Part shown: one piece after another, positions 51,202 to 59,412 of the stretch
Position numbering within the stretch: position 1 is the stretch's first letter
Layout: every line of letters starts with the position of its first letter
Source: an uncultured Oscillospiraceae bacterium
Lineage (GTDB): Bacteria; Bacillota; Clostridia; Oscillospirales; Acutalibacteraceae
Length of the DNA stretch: 64,000 nt
Direction of reading: 5' to 3'
Assembly: GCA_900539855.1 (NCBI GenBank)
Contig: UQDO01000003.1
Location: forward strand, 37,904-101,903
Made by a program: the position numbers and the translations under genes
Notes under the pieces: generated by a model
What the model saw: only the letters and a program-made list of their open reading frames with translations
The model's database searches: none
What the model was told of the DNA's origin: nothing

Positions 51202-51935
51202 GCAGGTTTTATTACGATCTGCACATCCATTCCTGTCTGTCGCCCTGTGCCGATAACGACATGACGCCCGGCAACATTGCAGGCATGGCAACACTTGCTG
51301 GTCTTGATATCGCGGCGCTGACCGATCACAATTCGGTCGCCAACTGCCCGGCGTTTTTCTCCGCTGCCGCCGCTTACGGGATAGTTCCCATAGCAGGCAT
51401 GGAGCTTACGACGGCGGAGGATATACATGTCGTCTGCCTGTTCGAGACTCTGGACGGCGCAATAAGTTTTGACAGGCTGATAGAGCCGCGGCGGATAAAG
51501 ATAGACAACCGCCCGGATATTTTCGGCGAACAGATAATCATAGGCGATGACGACGAGCCGAAGGACTATGTAAAGCATCTGCTTATAAATGCCGTAAGTA
51601 TCGGTATCGACGAGGTGCCCGGTTTGGTTACTTCATGCGGCGGCGTTTGCTATCCGGCGCATGTCGACCGGTCGTCGAACGGCATCATAGCCGTTCTCGG
51701 CACATTCCCGGATATAAATGAATTTTTGTGTGCCGAATATTACGATGAGGCGAATATTGAAAAGTACAAATCACTCCACCCGGCGCTTAAAAGCCGGAAA
51801 AGCATCGTCAGCTCGGACGCTCACAGGCTTTGCGATATAAGGGACGCCGAAAGCTGCTTTGAGCTTGATGCCGACCGTGGTGACCCGGACAGTGTAAGAC
51901 GCGCGCTTTTTAAAATATTTAGAGGTGACATATGA
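51198..51935 (+). CDS. PHP domain phosphoesterase
   Basis: 245 residues from ATG 51198 (ATGA overlap with the previous gene). PHP metal motifs are present: DLHIHSCLSPC (residues 7-17), ALTDHNSVANCP, Glu in MELTT, PAHVDR, and SSDAHRL near the C-terminus. Family members hydrolyse phosphoesters of nucleotides or phosphoproteins. In this position it could reverse phosphorylation by one of the neighbouring HATPase proteins; this is inference from context. Confidence 0.85.
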   Translation: MSRFYYDLHIHSCLSPCADNDMTPGNIAGMATLAGLDIAALTDHNSVANCPAFFSAAAAYGIVPIAGMELTTAEDIHVVCLFETLDGAISFDRLIEPRRIKIDNRPDIFGEQIIIGDDDEPKDYVKHLLINAVSIGIDEVPGLVTSCGGVCYPAHVDRSSNGIIAVLGTFPDINEFLCAEYYDEANIEKYKSLHPALKSRKSIVSSDAHRLCDIRDAESCFELDADRGDPDSVRRALFKIFRGDI

Positions 51936-52480
51936 AGGAGCTGTCTCTGAACATTCTCGATATCGCCGAAAATTCCCTCAAGGCAGGGGCAACGCTGGTC
52001 GGAATAGACGTAACGGAGGAAAAGGACACGCTGACCGTTACGGTGTCCGACAACGGCTGCGGCATGACGGAAGAATTTTTAAAGACCGTGACCGACCCGT
52101 TTTCGACCACCCGGACGACAAGGAAGGTTGGTCTCGGAATACCGCTCCTTAAAATGGAAGCGGAGCAGACCGGCGGCAGCTTCAGTATTATGTCAAGGTG
52201 CGAGGCTGAGTACAAAAGCGATCACGGTACGGTGACAAGTGCCGTGTTTTATAAGGATCATATCGACATGACCCCTCTCGGCGATATAAACGCCACTGTC
52301 ATGACGCTTTTGCAGTGTGCGCCCGATGTTGATCTTGTGTTTTCGCACAAAACACCATACTATACCGTCGCACTTGACACGAGGCAGATAAAAGAGATAC
52401 TGGGCGATGTGCCTGTTAATTCGCCCGAGGTCATGAGCTGGATAAAGGATTATCTTTGCGAACAGCAACAAAATATATAA
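51932..52480 (+). CDS. HATPase domain protein (histidine-kinase-like ATPase, no phosphoacceptor domain)
   Basis: 182 residues, ATG overlapping the PHP stop. The N-terminal ~105 residues are an HATPase domain with N box (LNILDIAENSLKAGAT), G1 (VSDNGCGM) and G2 (KVGLGIPLLKMEAEQ). The remaining ~75 residues (ATVMTLLQCAPDVDLVFSHKT...) have no recognised domain. No His phosphoacceptor or membrane helix. Second ATP-binding regulator of the operon. Confidence 0.82.
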   Translation: MKELSLNILDIAENSLKAGATLVGIDVTEEKDTLTVTVSDNGCGMTEEFLKTVTDPFSTTRTTRKVGLGIPLLKMEAEQTGGSFSIMSRCEAEYKSDHGTVTSAVFYKDHIDMTPLGDINATVMTLLQCAPDVDLVFSHKTPYYTVALDTRQIKEILGDVPVNSPEVMSWIKDYLCEQQQNI

Positions 52481-52510
52481 AAAATCCATCAAGGAAAGGA
52501 ACATAACAAC

Positions 52511-52882
52511 ATGAAGTCATTGGCAGAACTCGCAGCTATAAGAGACAAAATGAAGGATAAGGTAGTCCTTCGCGAGGGAACCGGAGATGTGCGCGTTGTT
52601 GTCGGAATGGCAACCTGCGGCATCGCAGCCGGAGCACGTCCTGTGCTCAACGCATTTGTCGAGGGTGTCGACAAGGCGGGTCTTAACGGAAAGGTCACGG
52701 TCACACAGACCGGATGTATCGGCATTTGCCAGTTTGAGCCGGTAGTCGAGATCTTTGAGGCAGGCAAGGACAAGGTCACCTACGTTAAAATGACCGCTGA
52801 AAAAGCGGCAGAGGTCGTCGAAAAGCACTTAAAAGGCGGCAAGGTAGTGACCGAGTACACTATCAACGGCTTTAAGGCATAA
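52511..52882 (+). CDS. [2Fe-2S] thioredoxin-like ferredoxin subunit (HndB type)
   Basis: 123 residues. Thioredoxin-like [2Fe-2S] fold with MATCGIAAGARPVL (first Cys) and TGCIGICQFEPVVEIF (Cys pair). NADP(H)/NAD-linked hydrogenases such as Hnd have this subunit between the NuoE-like and NuoF-like subunits. RBS AAGGAAAGGA precedes ATG 52511. Confidence 0.88.
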   Translation: MKSLAELAAIRDKMKDKVVLREGTGDVRVVVGMATCGIAAGARPVLNAFVEGVDKAGLNGKVTVTQTGCIGICQFEPVVEIFEAGKDKVTYVKMTAEKAAEVVEKHLKGGKVVTEYTINGFKA

Positions 52883-52900
52883 CTTTAGGAGGTAAAACAA

Positions 52901-54721
52901 ATGATTCGAGCACATGTGCTGATTTGCGGCGGTACGGGATGTACCTCGTCCGGCAGCAAAGCTATACAGGAAGCGTTTGCCGAGCAGATCAAGGCAAACG
53001 GTCTTGAGGATGAGATCAAAATAGTGCAGACCGGCTGCTTCGGTCTTTGCGCTTTAGGTCCGGTTGTTATAGTCTACCCGGACGGCACTTTCTATTCGCG
53101 CGTCACGCCTGAAAACGTCAGCGAAATAGTTTCCGAGCATCTTCTCAAAGGACGTATCGTTGAGCATCTTGTTTACAATGATACCGGCGATGCCGAGCCG
53201 ACCGATAATGTTTCACTCGGCGACACCGCGTTCTATAAGGCGCAGCACCGCGTTGCACTGAGAAACTGCGGTGTTATCAACCCTGAAAATATTGATGAAT
53301 ACATAGCCATGGACGGTTACAGCGCACTCGGCAAGGCACTTACCGAAATGACGCCTGATGATGTAATTGATACCGTTCTTGCTTCCGGACTGCGCGGCAG
53401 AGGCGGCGCCGGATTCCCCACCGGAAAGAAGTGGCAGCTTGCAAGAGTGCTGGTCCCCGATGCGGAGCAGAAGTATGTCTGCTGCAACGCCGACGAAGGC
53501 GACCCCGGCGCGTTCATGGACCGTTCGGTGCTTGAGGGCGACCCCCATGCCGTTCTTGAGGCAATGACGATAGCAGGCTACGCCATCGGCGCAAATCAGG
53601 GATATATATATGTCCGTGCTGAGTACCCGATAGCCGTTCATCGTCTTGAGGTTGCTATAAAGCAGTCGAGAGAATACGGCCTGCTCGGCAAGGATATATT
53701 CGGTACCGGATTTGATTTTGATATCGAGCTCCGTCTCGGTGCCGGCGCATTCGTCTGCGGTGAGGAGACCGCTCTTATGACCTCGATAGAGGGCAAGCGC
53801 GGCGAGCCGCGTCCGCGTCCTCCGTTCCCGGCTGTAAAGGGTCTGTTCGGCAAGCCTACCGTTCTCAACAATGTTGAGACCTATGCCAACATTCCGCAGA
53901 TAATCCTCAAAGGCGCCGACTGGTTCGCCTCGATGGGAACCGAAAAGTCAAAGGGCACCAAGGTGTTCGCACTCGGCGGAAATATCAAGCACACGGGACT
54001 GGTCGAGGTTCCTATGGGAACAACACTGCGCCAGATAGTGGAGGAGATCGGCGGCGGCATACCGAACGGCAAGAAGTTCAAGGCTGCACAGACCGGCGGA
54101 CCTTCCGGCGGATGTATCCCGGCAGAGCATCTTGACATTCCGATAGACTACGACAACCTGATTGCAATAGGCTCAATGATGGGTTCGGGCGGACTTATCG
54201 TTATGGATGAGGACACCTGCATGGTCGATATAGCCAAGTTCTTCCTTGAGTTCACGGTCGATGAGTCGTGCGGAAAATGTACGCCCTGCCGCATAGGTAC
54301 AAAGCGCCTGCTTGAAATGCTGACCAAGATAACCGAAGGAAAGGCGACAATGGAGGATCTCGACAAGATGGAGCAGCTTTGCTACTACATCAAGAAGAAC
54401 GCCCTGTGCGGACTCGGACAGACCGCTCCCAACCCCGTTCTTTCCACCTTACGTTACTTCCGTGACGAATATATCGCCCACATCGTCGACAAGAAATGTC
54501 CTGCCGGCGTGTGCAAGAAGCTGCTTAAGTACAGCATTGATAAAGACAAGTGCATAGGCTGCGGCATGTGTGCAAGAAACTGCCCTGCCGACGCTATCAC
54601 CAAGACCGATTATGTGGCACCCGGCAAGAAGCTCCCTGCTTTTGTCATTGATATAAACAAATGTATCAAGTGCGGCGCATGTATCGGCGGATGTAAGTTC
54701 AAGGCGATATCAAGAGGTTAA
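52901..54721 (+). CDS. Bifurcating hydrogenase NuoF-like flavoprotein subunit (HydB/HndC)
   Basis: 606 residues. N-terminal thioredoxin-like [2Fe-2S] domain (1-85), then the NuoF core with the FMN/NADH loop GLRGRGGAGFPTGKKW and CCNADEGDPGAFMDRS. The [4Fe-4S] motif SCGKCTPCRIG is followed by two C-terminal ferredoxin clusters (CIGCGMCARNCP, CIKCGACIGGC). The domain order equals HydB of the Thermotoga/Acetobacterium-type bifurcating enzyme. RBS AGGAGG before ATG 52901. Confidence 0.95.
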   Translation: MIRAHVLICGGTGCTSSGSKAIQEAFAEQIKANGLEDEIKIVQTGCFGLCALGPVVIVYPDGTFYSRVTPENVSEIVSEHLLKGRIVEHLVYNDTGDAEPTDNVSLGDTAFYKAQHRVALRNCGVINPENIDEYIAMDGYSALGKALTEMTPDDVIDTVLASGLRGRGGAGFPTGKKWQLARVLVPDAEQKYVCCNADEGDPGAFMDRSVLEGDPHAVLEAMTIAGYAIGANQGYIYVRAEYPIAVHRLEVAIKQSREYGLLGKDIFGTGFDFDIELRLGAGAFVCGEETALMTSIEGKRGEPRPRPPFPAVKGLFGKPTVLNNVETYANIPQIILKGADWFASMGTEKSKGTKVFALGGNIKHTGLVEVPMGTTLRQIVEEIGGGIPNGKKFKAAQTGGPSGGCIPAEHLDIPIDYDNLIAIGSMMGSGGLIVMDEDTCMVDIAKFFLEFTVDESCGKCTPCRIGTKRLLEMLTKITEGKATMEDLDKMEQLCYYIKKNALCGLGQTAPNPVLSTLRYFRDEYIAHIVDKKCPAGVCKKLLKYSIDKDKCIGCGMCARNCPADAITKTDYVAPGKKLPAFVIDINKCIKCGACIGGCKFKAISRG

Positions 54722-54739
54722 GGAAGGAGAATACATACA

Positions 54740-56497
54740 ATGGAAAAGATGATTAATTGTAAGATCAACGGTATGGATGTCTCCGTACCTGCCGGTACTA
54801 CGATACTTGAAGCCGCCCGCAAGGTCGGTATTGAGATACCGACGCTCTGCTTTATGAAGGAAATGAACGAGATCGGCGCCTGCCGTATCTGCGTTGTTGA
54901 AGCGAATGAGGGCAGAGGCTTCAGAATAGTTGCTTCGTGCGTATATCCCGTGTCAGAGGGCATGGAGGTCCGCACAAATTCCCTCGAGGTCCAGAAGTCA
55001 AGAAGGACTACACTTGAGCTGCTGCTCTCGACACATGAGCGCAAGTGCCTTTCCTGCGTAAGATCGGAAAACTGCGAATTCCAGAGACTCTGCCGCGATT
55101 ACGGCATCGAGGACGAGGGAATATTCGACGGCGATAAGCCGGTATATGCGCTTGACACCTCGGCTCCCCATATGATACGCGACAACAACAAATGCGTGCT
55201 CTGCCGCCGCTGCGTTGCGGCATGTAAGGCACAGCATGTCGGCGTTATCGGCGCGAATGACCGCGGTATCGATACCAACGTTGCATGCGCCTTCAACAAG
55301 CAGCTTGCCGAGGTCGGCTGCGTTTCCTGCGGACAGTGTATCGTAAACTGCCCGACCGGTGCACTCTATGAGAAGGATGACACCGCAAAGGTATTTGAAG
55401 CTATATGCGATCCGGAGAAGGTTGTTATAGTTCAGACCGCTCCTGCCGTCCGCGCCGCTTTGGGCGAGGAATTCGGCTATGAGATCGGCACCGGCGTTGA
55501 GGGCAAGATGGTTGCTGCTCTTCGCAGGCTCGGCTTTGACAAGGTGTTTGACACCGATGTCGGCGCTGACCTTACCATAATGGAGGAAGGCACCGAGTTT
55601 ATCGACCGTGTAAAGAACGGCGGCGTACTGCCCATGATAACCTCATGTTCTCCGGGCTGGATAAAGTTCTGTGAAATGTATCATCCGGCAATGCTTCCGA
55701 ACCTTTCAAGCTGCAAATCTCCGCAGCAGATGTTCGGTGCGGTCATCAAGACCTACTATGCCGAGAAGAACGGCATTGATCCTAAGAACATCGTCAGCGT
55801 GTCGGTCATGCCGTGTACCGCCAAGAAGTTCGAGATAGGACGTGACGGTCAGTCGGCGGCAGGCATACCCGACGTTGATATTTCCATCACCACCCGTGAG
55901 CTCGCAAGAATGATCAAGCGCGCCCACATCGACTTTAAGAATCTTCCGGATGAAAGGTTCGACGATCCGCTGGGCGAGTCGACCGGCGCAGCCGTTATAT
56001 TCGGCGCTACCGGCGGTGTTATGGAAGCAGCGCTCAGGACCGTTGCTGAGGTACTTGAGGGCAAGGCTGTAGACCGTGTCGATTACACCGCGGTCCGCGG
56101 AACAGACGATATCAAGGAAGCAACCCTGAATATTGCCGGAATGGATGTCAACATCTGCGTAGTCAGCGGACTTAGCGCCGTTCACAAGGTCCTTACTGCA
56201 GTTGAAAACGGCGAAAAGAACTACCACTTTATCGAAGTTATGTGCTGCCCCGGCGGCTGCGTAAACGGCGGCGGTCAGCCCATACAGTCATCGGCTGTCA
56301 GAATGAACACCGATATAAGGGCAAAGCGTGCCGCAGCTCTTTACAGCTACGATGCCGCAAATCACATGAGAAAGTCGCATGAAAGTCCCGTTATCAAGGC
56401 GCTCTACAGTGAGTACTTCGGCGAGCCGGGCAGCCACAAGGCTCATGAGATACTGCACACTTCTTATCTCGATCGTTCAAAGGACGTTATAAAGTAA
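54740..56497 (+). CDS. [FeFe] hydrogenase catalytic subunit of the bifurcating enzyme (HydA)
   Basis: 585 residues. Plant-type [2Fe-2S] domain (Cys37, 48, 51, 67), His-ligated [4Fe-4S] (His99, Cys103, 106, 112), two ferredoxin clusters (152-204), then the H-cluster domain with TSCSPGW (Cys303), MPCTAKKFE (Cys359) and EVMCCPGGCVNGGG (Cys503, 507). All active-site motifs are canonical. With the NuoE/F-like subunits it couples NADH and reduced ferredoxin oxidation to H2 formation, the main electron sink of fermenting Clostridia. Last gene of the operon; terminator follows. Confidence 0.96.
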   Translation: MEKMINCKINGMDVSVPAGTTILEAARKVGIEIPTLCFMKEMNEIGACRICVVEANEGRGFRIVASCVYPVSEGMEVRTNSLEVQKSRRTTLELLLSTHERKCLSCVRSENCEFQRLCRDYGIEDEGIFDGDKPVYALDTSAPHMIRDNNKCVLCRRCVAACKAQHVGVIGANDRGIDTNVACAFNKQLAEVGCVSCGQCIVNCPTGALYEKDDTAKVFEAICDPEKVVIVQTAPAVRAALGEEFGYEIGTGVEGKMVAALRRLGFDKVFDTDVGADLTIMEEGTEFIDRVKNGGVLPMITSCSPGWIKFCEMYHPAMLPNLSSCKSPQQMFGAVIKTYYAEKNGIDPKNIVSVSVMPCTAKKFEIGRDGQSAAGIPDVDISITTRELARMIKRAHIDFKNLPDERFDDPLGESTGAAVIFGATGGVMEAALRTVAEVLEGKAVDRVDYTAVRGTDDIKEATLNIAGMDVNICVVSGLSAVHKVLTAVENGEKNYHFIEVMCCPGGCVNGGGQPIQSSAVRMNTDIRAKRAAALYSYDAANHMRKSHESPVIKALYSEYFGEPGSHKAHEILHTSYLDRSKDVIK

Positions 56498-56513
56498 TAA
56501 GGTGTATTAAAAT

Positions 56514-56547
56514 AAGAGCTCCACATACTTCGGTATGCGGAGCTCTT
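56514..56547 (+). terminator. Terminator of the hydrogenase operon
   Basis: Stem AAGAGCTCCACATA / TATGCGGAGCTCTT (one wobble position), 6-nt loop with TTCG, then TTAGTTTTC. It overlaps the stop codon of the convergent AraC pseudogene. Confidence 0.82.
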
Positions 56548-57174
56548 TAGTTTTCACTCTTTTTGTATTCGGCAGGCGACATACCGATATATTTTTTGAA
56601 TGAATAAAGAAATCCGAACAGTGAACCGAATCCCGAAGAAAAACAAGCGCCGGCAACATCCATGCCGTTTTGCAGCAGCATTTCGGCACATGACAGCTTG
56701 CAGGCGGTCAGGTACTCGGTATAGTTTTGCCCGGTCGTCTTTTTGAAGAGGCTGCCAAGATACACGGGCGACAGACCGACCGGTTCTGCCGTGTCGCTGA
56801 GCGAGGGGCTGTCTCTGAAATGCGTCTTTACAAACAGCATGGCTTGGTTTATGGGGGAAATCCCCACACTGTCGGTACGCATCGCACAGAATTCAAGCAG
56901 TATGTAGCGCAGCAGCTCAAAGGAATTTTTTCCGGTTTTATGCTCAAGCAGAAGCAATTCGGCGGCTTTGAAAAATTTGAGCAGCTTGTCCTCCGGGATA
57001 ACGGAGAACAGTAGGGCTTTGAGCATCAGCTCATTTTCCGCTGCCGCTTTCGATCACCTCAAGCTCGTAGTATTCATGCGCATGAAGCAAAAATGCTGCC
57101 AAGCTGCGTTTTTCTACCGAAATGTGATCGTCAGGATCAATATGCATAGCCTTTGTCAGGCGTTTATCAAGCAT
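56547..57174 (-). pseudogene. AraC family regulator, disrupted in the cupin domain
   Basis: An ATG at 57174 behind GAGGTG starts a frame that reads MLDKRLTKAMHIDPDDH and later HAHEYYELEVIESGSGK, the beginning of an AraC sugar-binding cupin, but it stops at TGA after ~46 residues. The frame shifted by one resumes as ENELMLKALLFSVIPEDKL and continues to a complete AraC HTH pair (LSDTAEPVGLSPVYLGSLFKKTTGQNYTEYL; FGFLYSFKKYIGMSPAEYKK). The rest of the cupin (~60-80 residues) is missing, so deletion plus frameshift is likely. The C-terminal 159 residues could still be translated from an internal ATG (57026). Confidence 0.75.
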
Positions 57175-57203
57175 TATAATCACCTCGCATATTTAATATG
57201 CCA

Positions 57204-57242
57204 CTAAAATGCAATATTTTCTATTATAATATTGCATTTTAG
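57204..57242. promoter_or_regulatory. Perfect 15-bp inverted repeat in the divergent promoter region
   Basis: CTAAAATGCAATATT (57204-57218) and AATATTGCATTTTAG (57228-57242) flank a 9-bp spacer. A further ATTGCATTTT copy occurs at 57270-57279. The region is shared by the AraC pseudogene (start 57174) and the small gene at 57313. It looks like an operator set, or, less likely, a T-poor terminator. Confidence 0.6.
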
Positions 57243-57312
57243 CGCAAAATTATTTGGTTTTTAAGCGACATTGCATTTTCAATCATTTAAAATTTTAAAA
57301 AGGGGTGTTTAT

Positions 57313-57498
57313 ATGCTTGCCGGAATAGACATATTGGAGCACCAGCCTGACAGAAAGGGTTATTATGTTATACGTTGGCAGGGTGACAGTGAGGGCTTTA
57401 ACACATATGTGTCAAAGGCATCCGACGGCTGGGACTTTTCGGAGTACAAAAGGTTCATGCATATTTTAGGCATAGAAAGGGAGCTCAGCGGCTTTTAA
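57313..57498 (+). CDS. Small unknown protein
   Basis: 61 residues from ATG 57313 behind RBS AGGGGTG. Sequence MLAGIDILEHQPDRKGYYVI through RELSGF contains many aromatic residues (WQGDSEGFNTYV, DGWDFSEYK), no Cys, no membrane helix. I recognise no family. Strong RBS and upstream promoter-like sequence support expression. It ends 51 bp before trmO and might be co-transcribed. Confidence 0.55.
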   Translation: MLAGIDILEHQPDRKGYYVIRWQGDSEGFNTYVSKASDGWDFSEYKRFMHILGIERELSGF

Positions 57499-57548
57499 GT
57501 TCTTCACAAAATACCTTAATTGTGCTATAATTATATCCGGTGAGGATA

Positions 57549-58235
57549 ATGAGCCGTGATTTAAAAGTAATAGCACATATAAGGACCGAATACAAAGACA
57601 AGTTCGGTATTCCGAGGCAGAGCGGCATGGAAACAAGCATGCCGGCTGTAATAATTTTCGAGCCGGAATACCGTGACCGCAGCGCTGTAAAGGGACTGGA
57701 CGGATTTTCGCACATATGGGTGCTGTGGGAGTTTTCAAAGACGGAACGCGACAAATGGTCACCGACAGTCCGTCCGCCGAGGCTTGGCGGCAACCGCCGC
57801 ATGGGCGTTTTTGCAACACGGTCTCCGTTCAGACCGAACGCAATAGGGCTGTCCTCTTTAAAGCTCGAAAAAATAGAATACACCGCCGAAAGCGGACCGG
57901 TGCTGCATGTGACCGGTGCGGATATGCTTGACATGACCCCTATTTACGATATCAAGCCCTATCTGACCTTTTGCGACAGCCACCCTGACGCAGTGTCCGG
58001 ATTTGCGGCTGAGTATGAGGATTACCGGCTTAAAGTACACATACCGGATGATATTTCAGGCGGAATAGATCCCGATATTTTAAAGGGTATTACCGATGTG
58101 CTGGCGCTTGATCCGAGACCGTCGTACCAGAACGATCCCGAAAGGATCTACAAAATGGATGTGGCAGGATATTTTATTGAGTTTTGCGTGCAGGGCAATA
58201 CTGCTTTTGTAAAAGCACTGGAAAAGCGGAAATAA
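57549..58235 (+). CDS. trmO: tRNA N6-threonylcarbamoyladenosine methyltransferase TrmO
   Basis: 228 residues from ATG 57549 (GGTGAGG upstream; a GTG at 57540 is also in frame). TrmO/YaeB fold: IAHIRTEYKDKFGIPRQSG at the start, FSHIWVLWEF, PPRLGGNRRMGVFATRSPFRPNAIGLS (SAM-binding and family signature), then DMLDMTPIYDIKPYL. It methylates t6A37 in tRNA-Thr using SAM. C-terminal domain complete. A symmetric terminator follows. Confidence 0.93.
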   Translation: MSRDLKVIAHIRTEYKDKFGIPRQSGMETSMPAVIIFEPEYRDRSAVKGLDGFSHIWVLWEFSKTERDKWSPTVRPPRLGGNRRMGVFATRSPFRPNAIGLSSLKLEKIEYTAESGPVLHVTGADMLDMTPIYDIKPYLTFCDSHPDAVSGFAAEYEDYRLKVHIPDDISGGIDPDILKGITDVLALDPRPSYQNDPERIYKMDVAGYFIEFCVQGNTAFVKALEKRK

Positions 58236-58236
58236 A

Positions 58237-58266
58237 AAAGTGCACCGTGTATACACGGTGCACTTT
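58237..58266. terminator. Bidirectional terminator between trmO and rplL
   Basis: Perfect 30-bp palindrome with arms AAAGTGCACCGTGTA and TACACGGTGCACTTT. A run of A precedes and CTTTCTGTTT follows, so it can end transcripts from both convergent units. Confidence 0.85.
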
Positions 58267-58284
58267 CTGTTTACAAGTAAAAAC

Positions 58285-58662
58285 TTACTTAAGCTCGACC
58301 TTAGCGCCGACCTCTTCGAGTTTCTTCTTGATCTCCTCAGCTTCTTCCTTCGGAGCAGCTTCCTTAAGGGTCTTAGGAGCGCCATCGACAAGAGCCTTAG
58401 CGTCAGCAAGGCCAAGACCGGTGATCTCACGAACAGCCTTGATGACCTTGATCTTTTCTCCGCCAGCCTCGGCGAGAACTACGTCAAACTCGGTCTTCTC
58501 CTCAACTGCGGCAGCGCCGGCAGCAGCAGGACCTGCAACAGCAACAGCTGCGGCAGCGGAAACGCCGAACTCCTCTTCTACTGCATGTACGAGCTCTGAA
58601 AGCTCAAGAACTGAAAGAGCCTTGATCTCTTCGATCATAGCTGTGATCTTCTCAGATGCCAT
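58285..58662 (-). CDS. rplL: 50S ribosomal protein L7/L12
   Basis: 125 residues from ATG 58662 (RBS GGAGGTAA). N-terminal dimerisation helices (MIEEIKALSVLELSELVHAVEEEFG), Ala-rich hinge and C-terminal factor-binding domain (KIKVIKAVREITGLGLADAKALVDGAPKTLKE). Stalk protein that recruits translation GTPases. It is the last gene of rplJ-rplL, 53 bp after rplJ. Confidence 0.98.
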   Translation of the reverse strand: MASEKITAMIEEIKALSVLELSELVHAVEEEFGVSAAAAVAVAGPAAAGAAAVEEKTEFDVVLAEAGGEKIKVIKAVREITGLGLADAKALVDGAPKTLKEAAPKEEAEEIKKKLEEVGAKVELK

Positions 58663-58715
58663 TTTAGTTACCTCCAAAAATTATAATTTGATTTTTAATT
58701 TAAGTTTACCGCAAA

Positions 58716-59237
58716 TTATTCAGCGGCAGGTGCGGGGGTTTCCTCGCCGTTCTTATCGACAATAGCCTGAATAACACGGGCGAATGCTGCGATAGGAGCG
58801 TTGAATGCGTTGCAAACAGTGGCAAGAAGTATGTCTCTTGTCGGCAGTTTGGCAAGGCTTTCGATCATTGATTTTTCAATGACCTTTCCGTCAAGGAAGC
58901 CGGTCTTTATCTCGAAATGATCGTTGCTTTCAGCATACTTGTTGAGTATTCTGGCAGCTGCGACCTGATCCTCATCGCTTGTTGCGATAGCGGTGTTTCC
59001 GTTAAGGAAAGGATCTATCTCGGCAAGATCGGTGCCTTCGACTGCAATACGGAGAAGGGTGTTCTTTACTACGGTGTAGTGAACGCCTGCTTCGCGCAGT
59101 TCCTTGCGGAGTTTGGTGTCATCGGCAACAGAAATACCGCTGTAATCGACAAGAACGCCGGCGCATGCCGATTCGATCTTAGCCTTTATATCAGCGACCT
59201 GCTGCTTCTTTGCTTCCAAAACCATCTGACTTGGCAC
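58716..59237 (-). CDS. rplJ: 50S ribosomal protein L10
   Basis: 173 residues, GTG start behind a strong GGAGGTG. L10 fold with GVLVDYSGISVADDTKLRKELREAGVHYTVVKNTLLRIA and an Ala/Pro-rich C-terminus that binds L7/L12 dimers. Preceded by its own promoter and an L10 leader RNA for autoregulation. In this genome it is separated from rplA by a MATE transporter gene. Confidence 0.97.
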   Translation of the reverse strand: MPSQMVLEAKKQQVADIKAKIESACAGVLVDYSGISVADDTKLRKELREAGVHYTVVKNTLLRIAVEGTDLAEIDPFLNGNTAIATSDEDQVAAARILNKYAESNDHFEIKTGFLDGKVIEKSMIESLAKLPTRDILLATVCNAFNAPIAAFARVIQAIVDKNGEETPAPAAE

Positions 59238-59249
59238 AATGATTCACCT

Positions 59250-59377
59250 CCGAAAAAAATATGCCTGTTCCAAAGACGGACAGGCACAAAAATCGTCAAT
59301 ATAACAAATTTAAGTGTACATCCTGGGCAGGCAGACAAAAGTCTTTACGCAGAGCACCTACTGTCTTTGGAATTAAC
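59250..59377 (-). ncRNA. Ribosomal protein L10 leader (autoregulatory mRNA element)
   Basis: Read on the minus strand the leader contains CCAAAGACAGTAGGTGCTCT, the conserved L10-leader core with its GACAGTNGGTGC motif, then CTGCCTGCCCAGG and a stem GCCTGT / ACAGGC (59285-59263) with a T run (ATATTTTTTT) just before the RBS. Binding of L10-(L12)4 to the conserved kink-turn region promotes this terminator. Confidence 0.88.
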
Positions 59378-59383
59378 AAAGAT

Positions 59384-59412
59384 ATATTATCATAAACCGT
59401 ATGGTTTGTCAA
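59384..59412 (-). promoter_or_regulatory. Promoter of rplJL
   Basis: Minus strand TTGACA (59412-59407), 17-bp spacer, TAATAT (59389-59384). The -35 hexamer contains the TGA stop codon of the MATE gene. Confidence 0.8.

Noticed and set aside
56547..57026. The 159-residue AraC HTH frame as a normal, complete regulator
   Set aside because: A matching cupin N-terminus with RBS exists just upstream in another frame, so it is better read as the remnant of a full-length gene.
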